Part shown: piece by piece, positions 7,102 through 17,900 of the stretch
How positions within the stretch are numbered: the stretch's first letter is position 1
Layout of the letters: every line of letters starts with the position of its first letter
Assembly (NCBI GenBank): GCA_017440085.1
Contig: JAFSHW010000036.1
Coordinates: 1 to 40,602, forward strand
Origin: Clostridia bacterium
Lineage (GTDB): Bacteria; Bacillota; Clostridia; Oscillospirales; UBA644
Direction of reading: 5' to 3'
DNA length: 40,602 nt
The notes under the pieces: model-generated
What the model saw: the letters and a program-made list of their open reading frames with translations, nothing else
The model's database searches: none
Told to the model about the DNA's origin: nothing
Translations under genes and position numbers: made by a program

Positions 7102-8868
7102 TTACTCTTTTTCTGCCAAAGAATTCGATGTGTGCTGAAGCTTGTACATTTCCGCATAAAGACCGTCCTTTTCCAGAAGCTCTGAATGAGTTCCTCTTTC
7201 AGCGATTTCACCGTTATTTAAATATAAAATCTCATCACAATCCTCTATTGCGGAAAGCTTGTGGCTGATAATTACCGTTGTGGGTTTGTAAGGCTTTTCT
7301 TCGTAAAGTTTGGAATTTTGAAGTGTTTTTATATTTTCCAGCATTTTTCTTTCAGTTACCGTGTCTACAGCAGAAAGAGTGTCGTCCAAAAGCAATAACC
7401 TAGGTGCCCTGTAAAGAGCTCTAGCCAGAGATATTCTTTGCTTCTGACCTCCTGAAAGGTGAGTTCCCCTTTCTCCTACTTCCGTTTCAAAACCGTTGGG
7501 GAAAGTATTTGGATCCATTGCAATGCAAGCTTCTTCAGCCGCTGCTTTGATTTTTTCCTCGTTTGGATTATCGTCGCAGAAGGCGATATTCTGAGCTATC
7601 GTCGCGGAAAAAAGGAATCCGTCCTGCGGCACGTAGCCAATATCTTTTCTCAACGTTGCGGCGTGGGTTTCGTTTATATCTGAATCACCAAAGAAAATTT
7701 GACCGCTTTCCACCGGTAAAAGTTTTGATAACGCGGCAATAAGAGTTGTCTTTCCGCAGCCCGTAGCTCCTGCAATCCCGAGGGTAGAACCGCTTTTTAA
7801 AGTGAATGAAATATTTTTGAGGGCAGGTTTGTCGCCATTCGGATATGTAAATGTGAGGTTATTTACTGTAATGTCTTTACCTTCAATAACCAATTCTTCT
7901 TTTGCTTCTTCAAATTCTTCTTCGGGAATAGAGTTTTCGTCGTGAATATTTTTCAATCGTTTGTATGATGCTAAGCCTCTTTGGATTCTGTTTATAATGT
8001 CGCCAAGCTGAATTATTGGGTTCTGAACCAAAGTGAGGAGCCCTATAAAGGTAATAAGAGTTCCCGTGTCTATGGTTCCGTCAATTACCGCCTTGCCACC
8101 GAAAATCAGCGCTAATGCATAGCTCAAGCCGAAGGTTGCCTTGATGACGGGGTTTACCATTGAAGAGGTATACACCAATGAGATGTTTGCATCACGCATT
8201 TCTGAAGAAATTTGCGAAAATTCCTTTTGGCGGGAGTCTTCCGTAGCAAATGACTTAATTATTCTTATGCCTGAAATGCTTTCGTTAACGAAACCTGAAA
8301 GCTTGGAGAAAAGAGTCTGAACCTTAGTAAATTTCCGTCTAACTATTCTGCCTGTAAGGGTAGTGTAAATTATTGTAAATGGTACGGGAAGAAGGGCAAG
8401 CACCGTAAGGATAGGGTCAACCTTCAGAACCATTGTAACGATTGAAATCGTTGCAGTGACGATACCGTTAAATGACATTGCCAGCGCAGGGCCGAAGGTG
8501 AGTCTTACTGCGTTAATGTCGTTAATTGCGTATGCCATTAAATCCCCTGAGCTTTTATTTGCGTAAAAGCTTATGGGCAAGTGCTGAAATTTAACGTAAA
8601 GCTGTTCTCTCAACCAGCAGTCAAGTCTTCGGGCTGTGCCTATAATAAACGTTCGCCAAATGAACCTTGTTACGAAGGCGGCAACTCCTATAAAAGCTAT
8701 AATCAAGGCTTGGTTCATCACCGCAGATTTCGCAGCACCTGTTTCAAGCATAGTTATCGCTTTACCGAGAGCTTGGGGGACTTGCGTATTTATCATTGCG
8801 TTAAGGCCCAAAAACATAAAACCGAAAACGTAGAAAATCCAATTTCGTTTCAGAAACTTACTTATCAT
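7102..8868 (-). CDS. ABC exporter subunit (degenerate half of a heterodimer)
   Basis: The 588-residue protein has an N-terminal transmembrane domain (about 10-300) and a C-terminal ATPase domain: Walker A GATGCGKT (367-374), canonical signature LSGGQ (471-475), and Walker B LLLLDD in which Asp496 replaces the catalytic Glu. This Asp, paired with the partner's FSTGE signature, would form the degenerate site. Its own LSGGQ would complete the partner's competent site. It is first in the operon, with promoter 8914-8942 and RBS GGAGGG before ATG 8868. The role is inferred as export across the cytoplasmic membrane. Confidence 0.9.
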   Translation of the reverse strand: MISKFLKRNWIFYVFGFMFLGLNAMINTQVPQALGKAITMLETGAAKSAVMNQALIIAFIGVAAFVTRFIWRTFIIGTARRLDCWLREQLYVKFQHLPISFYANKSSGDLMAYAINDINAVRLTFGPALAMSFNGIVTATISIVTMVLKVDPILTVLALLPVPFTIIYTTLTGRIVRRKFTKVQTLFSKLSGFVNESISGIRIIKSFATEDSRQKEFSQISSEMRDANISLVYTSSMVNPVIKATFGLSYALALIFGGKAVIDGTIDTGTLITFIGLLTLVQNPIIQLGDIINRIQRGLASYKRLKNIHDENSIPEEEFEEAKEELVIEGKDITVNNLTFTYPNGDKPALKNISFTLKSGSTLGIAGATGCGKTTLIAALSKLLPVESGQIFFGDSDINETHAATLRKDIGYVPQDGFLFSATIAQNIAFCDDNPNEEKIKAAAEEACIAMDPNTFPNGFETEVGERGTHLSGGQKQRISLARALYRAPRLLLLDDTLSAVDTVTERKMLENIKTLQNSKLYEEKPYKPTTVIISHKLSAIEDCDEILYLNNGEIAERGTHSELLEKDGLYAEMYKLQHTSNSLAEKE

Positions 8869-8913
8869 TTATTTCCCTCCGAAGACAATATTTGTATAAA
8901 AAATATCTTTTTT

Positions 8914-8942
8914 ATTTTATCATTTTTATTGTAAGAAGTCAA
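8914..8942 (-). promoter_or_regulatory. Promoter of the first ABC exporter operon
   Basis: Minus strand: TTGACT (8942-8937), a 17-bp spacer ending in TGA, and TAAAAT (8919-8914). It is divergent from the lgt promoter at 9033-9061. No inverted-repeat operator was seen. Confidence 0.72.
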
Positions 8943-9032
8943 TATTCTTTATCTAACAAAATTGAAAACGTGATAAAATTTTTAAATTTTAATCTTAAAA
9001 ATGGCACAAATGAAAAATATTTGCTTCAGACC

Positions 9033-9061
9033 TTGACGATGACAAAAAATAGTAGTATAAT
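9033..9061 (+). promoter_or_regulatory. Promoter of lgt and probably folD-citrate synthase
   Basis: TTGACG (9033-9038), a 17-bp spacer and perfect TATAAT (9056-9061). The expected start is ~28 bp upstream of ATG 9096, which is preceded by GAGG. Confidence 0.8.
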
Positions 9062-9095
9062 AAATTATTAGTAGATTTTATTTTGAGGTTTATTT

Positions 9096-10091
9096 ATGGA
9101 TACTACGAATATTATCAGCTTCAATAAATTAGGCATTTTCGACTTGGAAATAGACAAGGTTGCAATCAGTAATATTTTCGGCACGGGCTTAGATATTTAT
9201 TGGTATGCAATTATAATAACTTTGGGTATGGTTCTTGCCATAGGCTTTTGTATGTGGCAATCCAAGAAATTTGGATTCACGTCAGACGATATTCTTGACG
9301 TTTGCCTTTGGGGTATTCCCGCTGCTCTTATTGGCGCAAGGCTTTATTTCGTAATTTTTATGTGGGACCGCTTCAACACTCTTTGGGAAATGATAAACTT
9401 CAGAAACGGTGGTCTTGCCATTTACGGTGGCGTAATAGCTGCATTCTTAACGGGCCTTATTTTTTGTTTGGTTAAAAAGAAAAACGTTTTAGCTCTTTTT
9501 GATTTGGCTTCCTTCGGGTTCTTTATCGGGCAGTCTATCGGTAGATGGGGCAATTTCGTTAACGCTGAAGCTTACGGTTCCGTTACAGATCTTCCTTGGG
9601 GAATGTCAATCAACGATGCAGCACCTGTTCACCCAACTTTTATTTATGAATCCCTTTGGAATTTAGTAGGTTTCTTGGTTGCGCTCTTTATTATCAAACG
9701 CATCAGAAAAGAAAACGGTGAAATTTTCTGCTTTTATATGGGATGGTATGGTTTGGGAAGAGCCTTCATTGAAGGTCTTCGCCAGGACAGCCTTAAAGTA
9801 TTTGGCGTTTTCAGAGTATCTCAGGTTTTAGGTCTGGTATTTTTCATCGGAGCCATCGTACTTTTCATTCTCATTAGAAAAGGCGTTATTGCAAAGATCA
9901 GCGCAAAAATTATTCAGAAAAAGATTGATAAACAAAATTCGTATACAAACGTTTTTGATGGCACTGAAAGCGATGACTCTTCAATTACTGTAAATGAATC
10001 AGACCTTTTTATGGCGTCTCTAGAGGCTCATAGAGGAAAAAATGAGGTTTCCAATCAGGTTGTTGAAAATGAAGAGGAAAAAGAAGATTGA
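9096..10091 (+). CDS. lgt: Prolipoprotein diacylglyceryl transferase
   Basis: Lgt transfers diacylglycerol from phosphatidylglycerol to the lipobox cysteine of prolipoproteins, the first step of lipoprotein maturation in the membrane. The protein has about seven hydrophobic segments and the Lgt signature at residues 149-161 (GRWGNFVNAEAYG), plus the conserved YGG (110-112) and RxxxEGLRQD (222-231) regions. At 331 residues it is longer than the typical ~260-290. The excess is a hydrophilic, acidic tail from about residue 264, ending in a Glu-rich stretch. folD follows 45 bp downstream with no terminator between. Four predicted lipoproteins in this window would be clients. Confidence 0.95.
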   Translation: MDTTNIISFNKLGIFDLEIDKVAISNIFGTGLDIYWYAIIITLGMVLAIGFCMWQSKKFGFTSDDILDVCLWGIPAALIGARLYFVIFMWDRFNTLWEMINFRNGGLAIYGGVIAAFLTGLIFCLVKKKNVLALFDLASFGFFIGQSIGRWGNFVNAEAYGSVTDLPWGMSINDAAPVHPTFIYESLWNLVGFLVALFIIKRIRKENGEIFCFYMGWYGLGRAFIEGLRQDSLKVFGVFRVSQVLGLVFFIGAIVLFILIRKGVIAKISAKIIQKKIDKQNSYTNVFDGTESDDSSITVNESDLFMASLEAHRGKNEVSNQVVENEEEKED

Positions 10092-10136
10092 TTTCTTCAC
10101 CTCAATTAAAATCGGTAATACAGAGGAGAAATAATT

Positions 10137-10988
10137 ATGGCAATCATTGACGGCAAGGCTATTTCAGCTCAAATTAGAAGTGAAATAAAGGCTGAAGCAG
10201 AGGCTCTCACCGCTAAAGGCATTAAGCCCGGGCTTGCGGTAGTCCTCGTTGGCAGCGACCCTGCTTCACAAATATACGTTAGAAATAAGCAGAAAGCTTG
10301 TGAAGAAGTTGGCTTCTATTCCGATACTTACACCCTTCCTGAGGAAACTACGGAAAAACAGCTTCTTGAGCTTATTGAAGTCCTTAATCTCCGCAAGGAT
10401 ATTCACGGAATTCTCGTTCAGAGCCCTGTTCCTAAGCATATTAACCCGGATACTGTTATTAACGCTATTCTTCCCGAAAAGGACGTGGATTGCTTCCACC
10501 CGGAAAACGTTGGTAAGCTTATGACCGGGAATCCAAGATTTTTGCCTTGCACTCCCGCAGGCGTTGTTGAGCTTATTAGGCGTAGCGGCGTTGAAATTTC
10601 AGGCAAAGAATGCGTCGTTGTTGGTAGAAGTAATATAGTAGGTAAACCTCAGGCTATAATGCTTTTGGCTGAAAACGGCACTGTAACAGTTTGCCACTCA
10701 AGAACCAAAAATCTTTCTGAAGTAACCAAAAGAGCAGACATTTTGGTTGTTGCAATCGGTAAATCAGAATTTATAACGGGCGATATGGTCAAGCCCGGAG
10801 CAGTAGTTTTAGACGTGGGAATGAACAGAAATTCAGAAGGAAAGCTTACGGGTGATGTTAATTTTGCGGAAGTATCCCAAATTGCTTCACTTATAACTCC
10901 CGTCCCCGGTGGGGTAGGTCCTATGACCATAACTATGCTCCTTCAAAACACTATAACTGCAGCAAAGGCGGCGTTATTTGGTAATTAA
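10137..10988 (+). CDS. folD: Bifunctional methylenetetrahydrofolate dehydrogenase / methenyltetrahydrofolate cyclohydrolase
   Basis: FolD interconverts 5,10-methylene-, 5,10-methenyl- and 10-formyl-tetrahydrofolate using NADP, supplying one-carbon units for purines and other products. The 283-residue length is normal. The catalytic region has Tyr47 and Lys51 in IYVRNK, followed by QKACEEVGF; the nucleotide site has VVGRSNIVGKP; and the C-terminal signature PGGVGPMT is present. RBS GAGGAGA precedes ATG 10137. It sits between lgt and citrate synthase in one orientation with short gaps, so it is probably transcribed from the lgt promoter. No riboswitch was seen upstream. Confidence 0.97.
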   Translation: MAIIDGKAISAQIRSEIKAEAEALTAKGIKPGLAVVLVGSDPASQIYVRNKQKACEEVGFYSDTYTLPEETTEKQLLELIEVLNLRKDIHGILVQSPVPKHINPDTVINAILPEKDVDCFHPENVGKLMTGNPRFLPCTPAGVVELIRRSGVEISGKECVVVGRSNIVGKPQAIMLLAENGTVTVCHSRTKNLSEVTKRADILVVAIGKSEFITGDMVKPGAVVLDVGMNRNSEGKLTGDVNFAEVSQIASLITPVPGGVGPMTITMLLQNTITAAKAALFGN

Positions 10989-11020
10989 AAAAAGAAAGGT
11001 TCAAAACGGTAAAATAAATA

Positions 11021-12385
11021 ATGTCAAGAGATTTCAGTATAATAACCGAAGAGATAAACGCGTGGACGCGCAAGTGCATTGAGAACAGTTGCATCGACCC
11101 TAAACTTTACGCCCAACTTGACGTAAAGAGAGGTCTCCGTGATCTTTCCGGTAAAGGCGTACTTGCAGGTCTTACGGAAATCGGAGATGTTAAATCATAC
11201 GACTTAATAAACGGTGAACAGATTCCCTGTGAAGGTAAACTTTATTACAGGGGTATAGATATGGAAAAAATCGTTGGAGGTTTTACTTCCGAAAACAGAT
11301 TTGGCTTTGAAGAAACGGCGTATTTGCTTCTTTTGGGTAAGCTCCCTACAAAGGAAGAATTAGCATCATTTAATAAGGTTTTGGCTGAATACAGAAGTCT
11401 GCCCACAAGCTTCGTGCGCGATATTATTATGAAAGCTCCCAGTAAGGATATGATGAACACTCTTGCAAGAAGCGTTCTTACACTTTACTCCTATGACGAC
11501 CACGCTGACGATATTTCAATTCCAAACGTTCTCCGTCAGTCCTTGCAGCTTATAGCGCTTTTTCCGCTTCTTTCTGTTTACGGTTATCAGTCCTATTGCT
11601 ATTACCACGACGATAAGAGCTTATTTATCCATTCTCCGTTGCCTGAGCTTTCCACTTCGGAAAATATTCTCCATTTGCTTCGCGCAGATAGTAAGTACAC
11701 AGACCTTGAGGCTAAGATTCTTGATCTTGCTTTGGTTCTTCACGCAGAACACGGCGGTGGTAACAATTCAACCTTTACCACAAGAGTCGTTTCATCTTCA
11801 GGTACGGATACTTATTCCGCAATAGCTGCGGCTCTTGGCTCGCTTAAAGGGCCTAAGCACGGCGGCGCAAATATTAAAGTTATCAGAATGTTTGACGATA
11901 TGAAAGAGCACGTCAAGGACTGGAACGACGACGAGGAGATTTCTGCATATTTGCTTGCACTCCTCAGAAAACAAGCCTTTGACAGAAGCGGTCTCATTTA
12001 CGGTATGGGGCACGCAGTTTACTCACTTTCCGACCCACGAGCAAAAGTCTTCAAGGGTTACGTTGAAGCGCTCTCCAAAGAAAAGGGTAGGGAAGATGAA
12101 TATAATCTTTACGCAAACGTAGAAAGACTTGCGCCTCAGATTATCGCGCAAGAACGCAAAATATACAAAGGTGTCAGCGCAAACGTAGACTTTTACAGCG
12201 GTCTGGTTTACAGAATGTTGGGCCTTCCCGAAGAGCTTTATACTCCGCTTTTCGCTATTGCGAGAATCGTTGGTTGGTCTGCCCACAGACTTGAAGAACT
12301 TTTGGGTTACGGTAAAATCATCCGTCCCGCATATATGTGCGTGGCAGAGGAAACACCTTACGTTGACCTTGCTGACAGAAAATAA
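11021..12385 (+). CDS. gltA: Citrate synthase (citrate/2-methylcitrate synthase family)
   Basis: The enzyme condenses acetyl-CoA with oxaloacetate, feeding the oxidative branch to glutamate; some family members also use propionyl-CoA. The protein is 454 residues, with the catalytic triad visible as H280 (PKHGGAN), H331 (GMGHAVY) and D390 (VDFYSG). Compared with short bacterial enzymes (~370-430) it has ~45 extra N-terminal residues before the conserved YRG segment, as is common in Clostridia. The ATG lacks a strong RBS at ideal spacing (AGAAAGG lies ~20 bp upstream), but an in-frame stop just upstream rules out an earlier start. It follows folD by 32 bp. A promoter for typA lies within its last codons. 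Confidence 0.93.
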   Translation: MSRDFSIITEEINAWTRKCIENSCIDPKLYAQLDVKRGLRDLSGKGVLAGLTEIGDVKSYDLINGEQIPCEGKLYYRGIDMEKIVGGFTSENRFGFEETAYLLLLGKLPTKEELASFNKVLAEYRSLPTSFVRDIIMKAPSKDMMNTLARSVLTLYSYDDHADDISIPNVLRQSLQLIALFPLLSVYGYQSYCYYHDDKSLFIHSPLPELSTSENILHLLRADSKYTDLEAKILDLALVLHAEHGGGNNSTFTTRVVSSSGTDTYSAIAAALGSLKGPKHGGANIKVIRMFDDMKEHVKDWNDDEEISAYLLALLRKQAFDRSGLIYGMGHAVYSLSDPRAKVFKGYVEALSKEKGREDEYNLYANVERLAPQIIAQERKIYKGVSANVDFYSGLVYRMLGLPEELYTPLFAIARIVGWSAHRLEELLGYGKIIRPAYMCVAEETPYVDLADRK

Positions 12386-12400
12386 AAAACAAATTATAAT
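12372..12400 (+). promoter_or_regulatory. Promoter of typA, overlapping the end of the citrate synthase gene
   Basis: CTGACA (12372-12377), a 17-bp spacer and perfect TATAAT (12395-12400). The -35 element is inside the citrate synthase coding sequence. An AGGGGAAGAGG-type RBS follows before the TTG start at 12431. Confidence 0.72.
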
Positions 12401-12430
12401 ACATACTATATAGGGGAAGAGGAATAAACA

Positions 12431-14257
12431 TTGATTCGCAACAATCTCAGAAATGTAGCAATTATAGCTCACGTTGACCACGGTAAAACAACACTTGTCA
12501 ACGAGCTTCTTAAACAGGGCGGTGCATTCCGCGAAAATCAGGTAGTAGCAGATAGAGTAATGGACTCAAACGATCTTGAACGTGAAAGAGGTATTACTAT
12601 TCTTGCAAAAAATACTGCCGTAACATACAACGACGTTAAAATCAATATCGTTGATACTCCCGGGCACGCAGACTTCGGCGGCGAGGTTGAACGTATTCTT
12701 AAAATGGTAGACGGCGTTATCCTTCTCGTTGACTCTTACGAAGGGCCGATGCCTCAGACAAGATTCGTTCTTCAGCACGCACTAGAACTTAACCATAAGG
12801 TTATTATCGTAGTTAATAAAATTGACAGACCGGACGCTCGTCCCGACGACGTTGTAAACGAAGTCCTTGAACTTCTTCTTGACCTTAACGCAACGGACGA
12901 ACAGCTTGATTCTCCCGTTCTTTTTGCTTCTGCAAGAGCAGGTACTGCGTCCCTTTCACCATATGATGAAAATGCAACGGACCTTAAACCTCTCTTTGAA
13001 AGCATCGTAAACTACTTCGACCCACCTCAGGGTGAAGATGAAGAACCTCTCCAGATGCTTGTTTCCGCAATCGACTATAACGATTACGTGGGCAGAATAG
13101 CAATCGGCAGAATTGAAAGAGGTACTATGAAGCAGGGTCAGGAAATCGTTCTTGCAGACTATCATCAGTCCAGACCCAATTTGAGAGCAAAAGTCGTTAC
13201 TATGTATCAGTTTGACGGCTTGGGCAGAAGCCCCATTGAATCTGCTTCCGTTGGTGACATTGTGGCTGTTTCCGGTGTCGAAAACGTTAATATCGGTGAT
13301 ACTATTTGCGCCCCCACAGCAGTTGAACCGCTGCCTTTCGTTAAAATTTCAGAGCCTACGATGGAAATGACTTTCCTTGTAAATAACAGCCCTTTCGCAG
13401 GCAAGGAAGGAAAATTCGTCACATCAAGAAATCTCCGCGAAAGACTTTTCAGAGAGCTTCTTAAAGACGTATCTCTCCGCGTTGAAGAAACAGATACCAC
13501 GGAAGCCTTTAACGTAAGCGGTCGCGGTGAAATGCATCTTTCAATTCTTATCGAAAATATGAGACGTGAGGGCTACGAATTCCAGGTAAGTACTCCCCGT
13601 GTTCTCCTTAAAGAGATTGACGGTAAAAAGTGCGAACCTATGGAACGCCTTGTTGTTGATATTCCTGAAGACGCTATGGGTTCCGTTATGGAAAAAATGG
13701 GCGTAAGAAAAGGCGAAATGCAGTCTATGAATACTGTGGGCAACAGAATTAAGCTTGAATTTATTATTCCCACAAGAGGTCTCTTCGGCTATCGTTCAGA
13801 ATTCCTTACGGATACTAAGGGTGAAGGTATTCTCACTTCGGTATTCGACAGTTACCAGCCTTATAAGGGTGATATTCCCAGAAGAAATACAGGCTCGCTT
13901 ATCGCTCACGAAACAGGTGATTCAACAACTTACGGTATTTTCAATATTCAGAACCTTGGCGTTATGTTTATTGACCCTGCAGTTCCCGTTTACGCAGGCA
14001 TGCTTGTTGGTGAAGCTTCCAAGAGTGACGATATAGTAGTTAACGTATGTAAGAAAAAACATATGACAGCTATCCGTTCCGCCGGTAAAGACGAAGCTCT
14101 TCGCCTTGTTCCTCCAAGAAAAATGAGCCTTGAGCAGGCATTGGAATACATTGCAGACGACGAACTTGTTGAAGTTACTCCTGTAAGTATGAGACTTCGT
14201 AAGAAGATTCTCGACCACGGTATGAGAATGAGAATTCAGTTCCAAGGTAAAAAATAA
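12431..14257 (+). CDS. typA: Translational GTPase TypA/BipA
   Basis: TypA/BipA is a ribosome-binding GTPase of the elongation-factor family, involved in ribosome assembly and stress adaptation. At 608 residues it has the usual length. The GTPase motifs are all present: G1 AHVDHGKT (13-20), [19 protein letters not shown] and SARAG. These are followed by EF-G-like domains and the BipA-specific C-terminus. The start is TTG at 12431, giving an N-terminus [17 protein letters not shown] that matches other BipA proteins, with a purine-rich RBS at ~12412-12422. It has its own promoter and ends before a hairpin at 14274. Confidence 0.97.
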   Translation: MIRNNLRNVAIIAHVDHGKTTLVNELLKQGGAFRENQVVADRVMDSNDLERERGITILAKNTAVTYNDVKINIVDTPGHADFGGEVERILKMVDGVILLVDSYEGPMPQTRFVLQHALELNHKVIIVVNKIDRPDARPDDVVNEVLELLLDLNATDEQLDSPVLFASARAGTASLSPYDENATDLKPLFESIVNYFDPPQGEDEEPLQMLVSAIDYNDYVGRIAIGRIERGTMKQGQEIVLADYHQSRPNLRAKVVTMYQFDGLGRSPIESASVGDIVAVSGVENVNIGDTICAPTAVEPLPFVKISEPTMEMTFLVNNSPFAGKEGKFVTSRNLRERLFRELLKDVSLRVEETDTTEAFNVSGRGEMHLSILIENMRREGYEFQVSTPRVLLKEIDGKKCEPMERLVVDIPEDAMGSVMEKMGVRKGEMQSMNTVGNRIKLEFIIPTRGLFGYRSEFLTDTKGEGILTSVFDSYQPYKGDIPRRNTGSLIAHETGDSTTYGIFNIQNLGVMFIDPAVPVYAGMLVGEASKSDDIVVNVCKKKHMTAIRSAGKDEALRLVPPRKMSLEQALEYIADDELVEVTPVSMRLRKKILDHGMRMRIQFQGKK

Positions 14258-14273
14258 TTAATATAAAGATATA

Positions 14274-14328
14274 CGGCGTGAAATCTAACCCCCGGGGTGA
14301 TGAGTTTACGCCGCAATCTTGCTTTTTT
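14274..14328 (+). terminator. Terminator-like hairpin after typA
   Basis: CGGCGTGAA (14274-14282) pairs with TTTACGCCG (14305-14313), and the enclosed part contains a second GC-rich pairing around ACCCCCGGGGT. A TTTTTT run ends at 14328, ~10 nt past the stem, which is farther than ideal. It lies between typA and pth, so pth is probably transcribed separately or by readthrough. Confidence 0.55.
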
Positions 14329-14345
14329 GGGAATGGAGATTAACT

Positions 14346-14948
14346 ATGTTTTTTAGACTTTTTGGAAGGAGAAAAGAAGAAATGGATTATATAATCGTAG
14401 GTCTGGGAAATCCGGGTTCTGAATACGCAAAAACCCGCCATAACGCAGGCTTTTTGGCAATTGATTATATTTCAAAAAAATTGGGCGCTTCCGTTGACCG
14501 TTTGAAGTTCAAAGCCCTTTGCGGAACTGCAACCATTGGAGATAAAAAAGTTTTGCTTATGAAACCACAGACTTTTATGAACCTTTCAGGGGAATCCGTG
14601 GGTGAAGCGGCGCGCTTCTATAAAATTCCACCCGAGCGTATAATGGTAGTGCAAGATGATATTTCTCTCCCCACAGGTAAATTGAGAATCAGAAAAACGG
14701 GAAGTGACGGCGGTCATAATGGTATAAAAAGCATCATTGCTCACCTTTCTTCGCAAAATTTTATCCGCTTCAAATTGGGTGTTTCCGATAGAGAAAATCC
14801 TAATATTCCCTTGGCTGATTGGGTTTTGGGTAAATTTACCGACGAGGAAATGAAACTTATTGAAGCTAAATACGAAAATATTTACAAAGCGGCTGAAATG
14901 ATAATGGACGGAAAATTCGACCTCGCTCTAAGCCGCTATAACGGTTAA
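14346..14948 (+). CDS. pth: Peptidyl-tRNA hydrolase
   Basis: Pth releases peptides from peptidyl-tRNAs that drop off ribosomes, recycling the tRNA. The motifs are YIIVGLGNPG, TRHNAGF (with the catalytic His), MKPQTFMNLSG and the DDISLPxGKLRIRxxGSxGGHNG block. ATG 14346 is chosen because GGAG lies 7 bp upstream; this gives 200 residues with a 12-residue leader before the conserved domain. An internal ATG at 14382 with AAGGAG is an alternative. A TTG at 14319 would lie inside the preceding hairpin and is unlikely. mfd starts 4 bp after the stop, so the two are co-transcribed. Confidence 0.95.
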   Translation: MFFRLFGRRKEEMDYIIVGLGNPGSEYAKTRHNAGFLAIDYISKKLGASVDRLKFKALCGTATIGDKKVLLMKPQTFMNLSGESVGEAARFYKIPPERIMVVQDDISLPTGKLRIRKTGSDGGHNGIKSIIAHLSSQNFIRFKLGVSDRENPNIPLADWVLGKFTDEEMKLIEAKYENIYKAAEMIMDGKFDLALSRYNG

Positions 14949-14952
14949 AAAT

Positions 14953-17900
14953 ATGAAAGAGATTCCTCACTCAATAAAAAAGCTTACTCGCCTAGAAGAA
15001 TACCAAACTTTGCTTAGGGCAGTGAAAAATAATAAATCGGCGGCGGTTTTCGGGGTAGACACTCAGAAAGCTTATTTTCCGCTACTGTTGGCATCTGAAC
15101 TGGGAAAGAAAACTTTTATCGTAGTTCCCGACGATAATACTGCAAGAATCGTTCAGGAAATAATGCAATACGGCGGTAGGTCTTTTATTTACCCTGCAAG
15201 AGATTATAGCTTCAGAGATATTGAAAGCGTTTCGCGATTTGAAGAAAACAAAAGAATAGAAGCCCTTTCCGCAGTTCGCAGAGGTGAATACGAATCCCTT
15301 ATCATTACTGCGGACGCTCTCGTAATGCCGATTATGTGCCCCGGTGAATACGAGGAATTGATACTTCGCACCGGTGACGAGGTGGATTTTGACGGCTTGC
15401 CTGAAAAATTAGCTTCAATGGGCTTTGAGTTCTTTTCCGCAGTTGAAGGTCACGGCCAGTTTTCCGTCAGAGGCGGTATTTTGGATATTTTCCCGCCCGA
15501 CAGCGAAGTGCCCTATAGAATCGAATTCTACGGTGATGAAATAGATACCGTTTCCATTTTTGATATAAATACTCAGCGAAGAACGGAACCCGTAGACCAA
15601 ATTCGTATAATTCCCGCAAAGGAATATACTTCAGATATTTGCAATCATTTGATAGAAGAGTTGGAGCCGTATAAAGAAGATAGAAAAGTTGCAAAGGATA
15701 TAGATCTTCTCCAACAGAAAATTTTACCTAAGCACGATAGATATTACCCCGCTTATTTCAAAAAGGCTGCTTCAATTCTTGATTATGCAGATGAAAACAC
15801 TTTTATTTGTGTTTTTGGTTATAAAAGCGTTATTGAACACGCGGAGGGGCTTGTTTTCCGTATAAAAGAGGATATGGAAACTCTTCTTGAAGAAGGCTTT
15901 GTATTTCTGAATAAACCTTATTATTACGATAAGGAAGAAATTGTTTCTAAGATGAAAGTACCTCTCATTTTTGAAACTTTGCCTTGCAGTGTGCAAGGAA
16001 TCGAGCTTGACGAATTGGTAAATATAAGGCTTTACGAAACTTCAGTTACTACTTCTTTATTGCTTGCAGAGGACGCTGCTTCATTGGTTGCAGACGGCTA
16101 TAATATTACCGTTTTGGCTGTGGATAAAGACCACGCTGAAGATTTGAAAAAAGAGCTTGGTATCAGCAAAAATATAGTGGTTCAATCCGGTGCCATACCT
16201 TTTGGATTTAATGCTCCCGATATTAAAGAAGCGGTATTTTCGTTTAGAAATATTCGCCGCCCCGAAAAGAAAAAACGAAAGTCCAGATTTCAAAAAGGAG
16301 AGAAAATCAAGGGCTTTTCCGATATTCACGTGGGTGACTACGTGGTTCACACGAACTATGGTATCGGTATCTATGACGGAATTCATAAGGTTGACCAACA
16401 AGGCGTTGTGAAAGATTTTATTAAAATTCGCTTCGCGGGTACGGACGTTCTTTATATTCCTTGTTCACAGCTTGACTCCATTTCAAAATATATCGGTAAA
16501 GATACGGAAATAAACGTTAAACTTAATAAATTGGGAGGAACCGATTGGTCCAAAACCAAGCAGCGAGTAAGAAAAGCCGTTCGTGACCTTGCGAAACAGC
16601 TTATAGAGCTTTACGGAAAACGCTTGAATCTAAGAGGAAAATCTTTTTCTCCCGATAACGAGTGGCAGAGGGAATTTGAAGCTTCGTTTGAATTTGAAGA
16701 AACCGATGATCAGCTCAGGTGTATTTCCGAAATTAAAAGAGATATGGAAAGCCCCCACCCAATGGATAGACTTCTTTGCGGTGACGTTGGTTTTGGAAAA
16801 ACGGAGGTTGCTTTCCGCGCAATATTCAAATGCGTTACCGATTCCCGCCAAGCTGCAGTCCTTGCACCTACAACGATTCTCGTTTTTCAGCATTATCAGA
16901 CTATGCTCCGCAGATTCAAGGGATATCCCATTAAAATAGAGATTCTCTCTCGTTATCGTTCTCCCAAACAGCAGGAAGAAATTTTGAAAAAGCTCCGCAA
17001 GGGCGAAATTGACGTTGTTGTTGGCACTCACAGATTAGTTCAAAAGGACGTTCAGTTTAAGGATTTGGGTCTTGTTGTAATTGACGAAGAACAGCGTTTC
17101 GGCGTTGCCCACAAGGAGGCTTTAAAAGAAAAAGCTCCCGATGCAGATTTTCTCACACTTTCGGCAACCCCCATTCCAAGAACATTGAATATGTCCCTTT
17201 CCGGTATTCGCGATATTTCCGTTCTGAATGAAGCTCCAAATAATCGATTCCCTGTGACTACTTACGTTGCGGAATACGATTTGGGTTTGATTTCAGACGC
17301 TATAAAACGCGAGGTCGCAAGAGGTGGGCAGTGCTTCTACTTGCATAATAGAATTGATACTATTTTTAAAACAGCACAAATTCTTGCTGATAAAACGGGG
17401 GTTAGAATTGCTGTTGCTCACGGTAAAATGTCTCAAGAGGAACTTTCCGAAATTTGGGAAGATTTGGTTAACGGCGATACTGACGTTCTGGTTTGCACTA
17501 CGATTATTGAAACGGGAGTTGACGTTCCAAACTGCAATACTTTAATTATTGAAGATGCAGATAAATTGGGGCTTGCTCAGTTGCATCAGATTCGAGGTCG
17601 TGTGGGCAGAACTGACAGAAGAGCATACGCCTACTTTACTTTCAGAAGAGGAAAGACTCTCAGCACCGACGCGTACAAACGCCTTATGACCATTAAGGAA
17701 TTTACTGAATTCGGCTCAGGTATGAAAATTGCAATGCGTGACCTTGAAATTCGAGGTGCCGGTGATATTCTCGGTGCGGAACAAAGCGGTCATCTTGTTA
17801 CTGTTGGATTTGATATGTATATGAAACTTCTTGAAGAGGCCGTTGCGGAAGAAAAGGGTGAAACAGTTCGTAAATCAGAATGTTTGGTTGACCTCAAAGT

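Noticed and set aside
14319..14345. TTG start extending pth by nine residues
   Set aside because: It lies within the terminator-like hairpin's T-run region and has no RBS; ATG 14346 has one.
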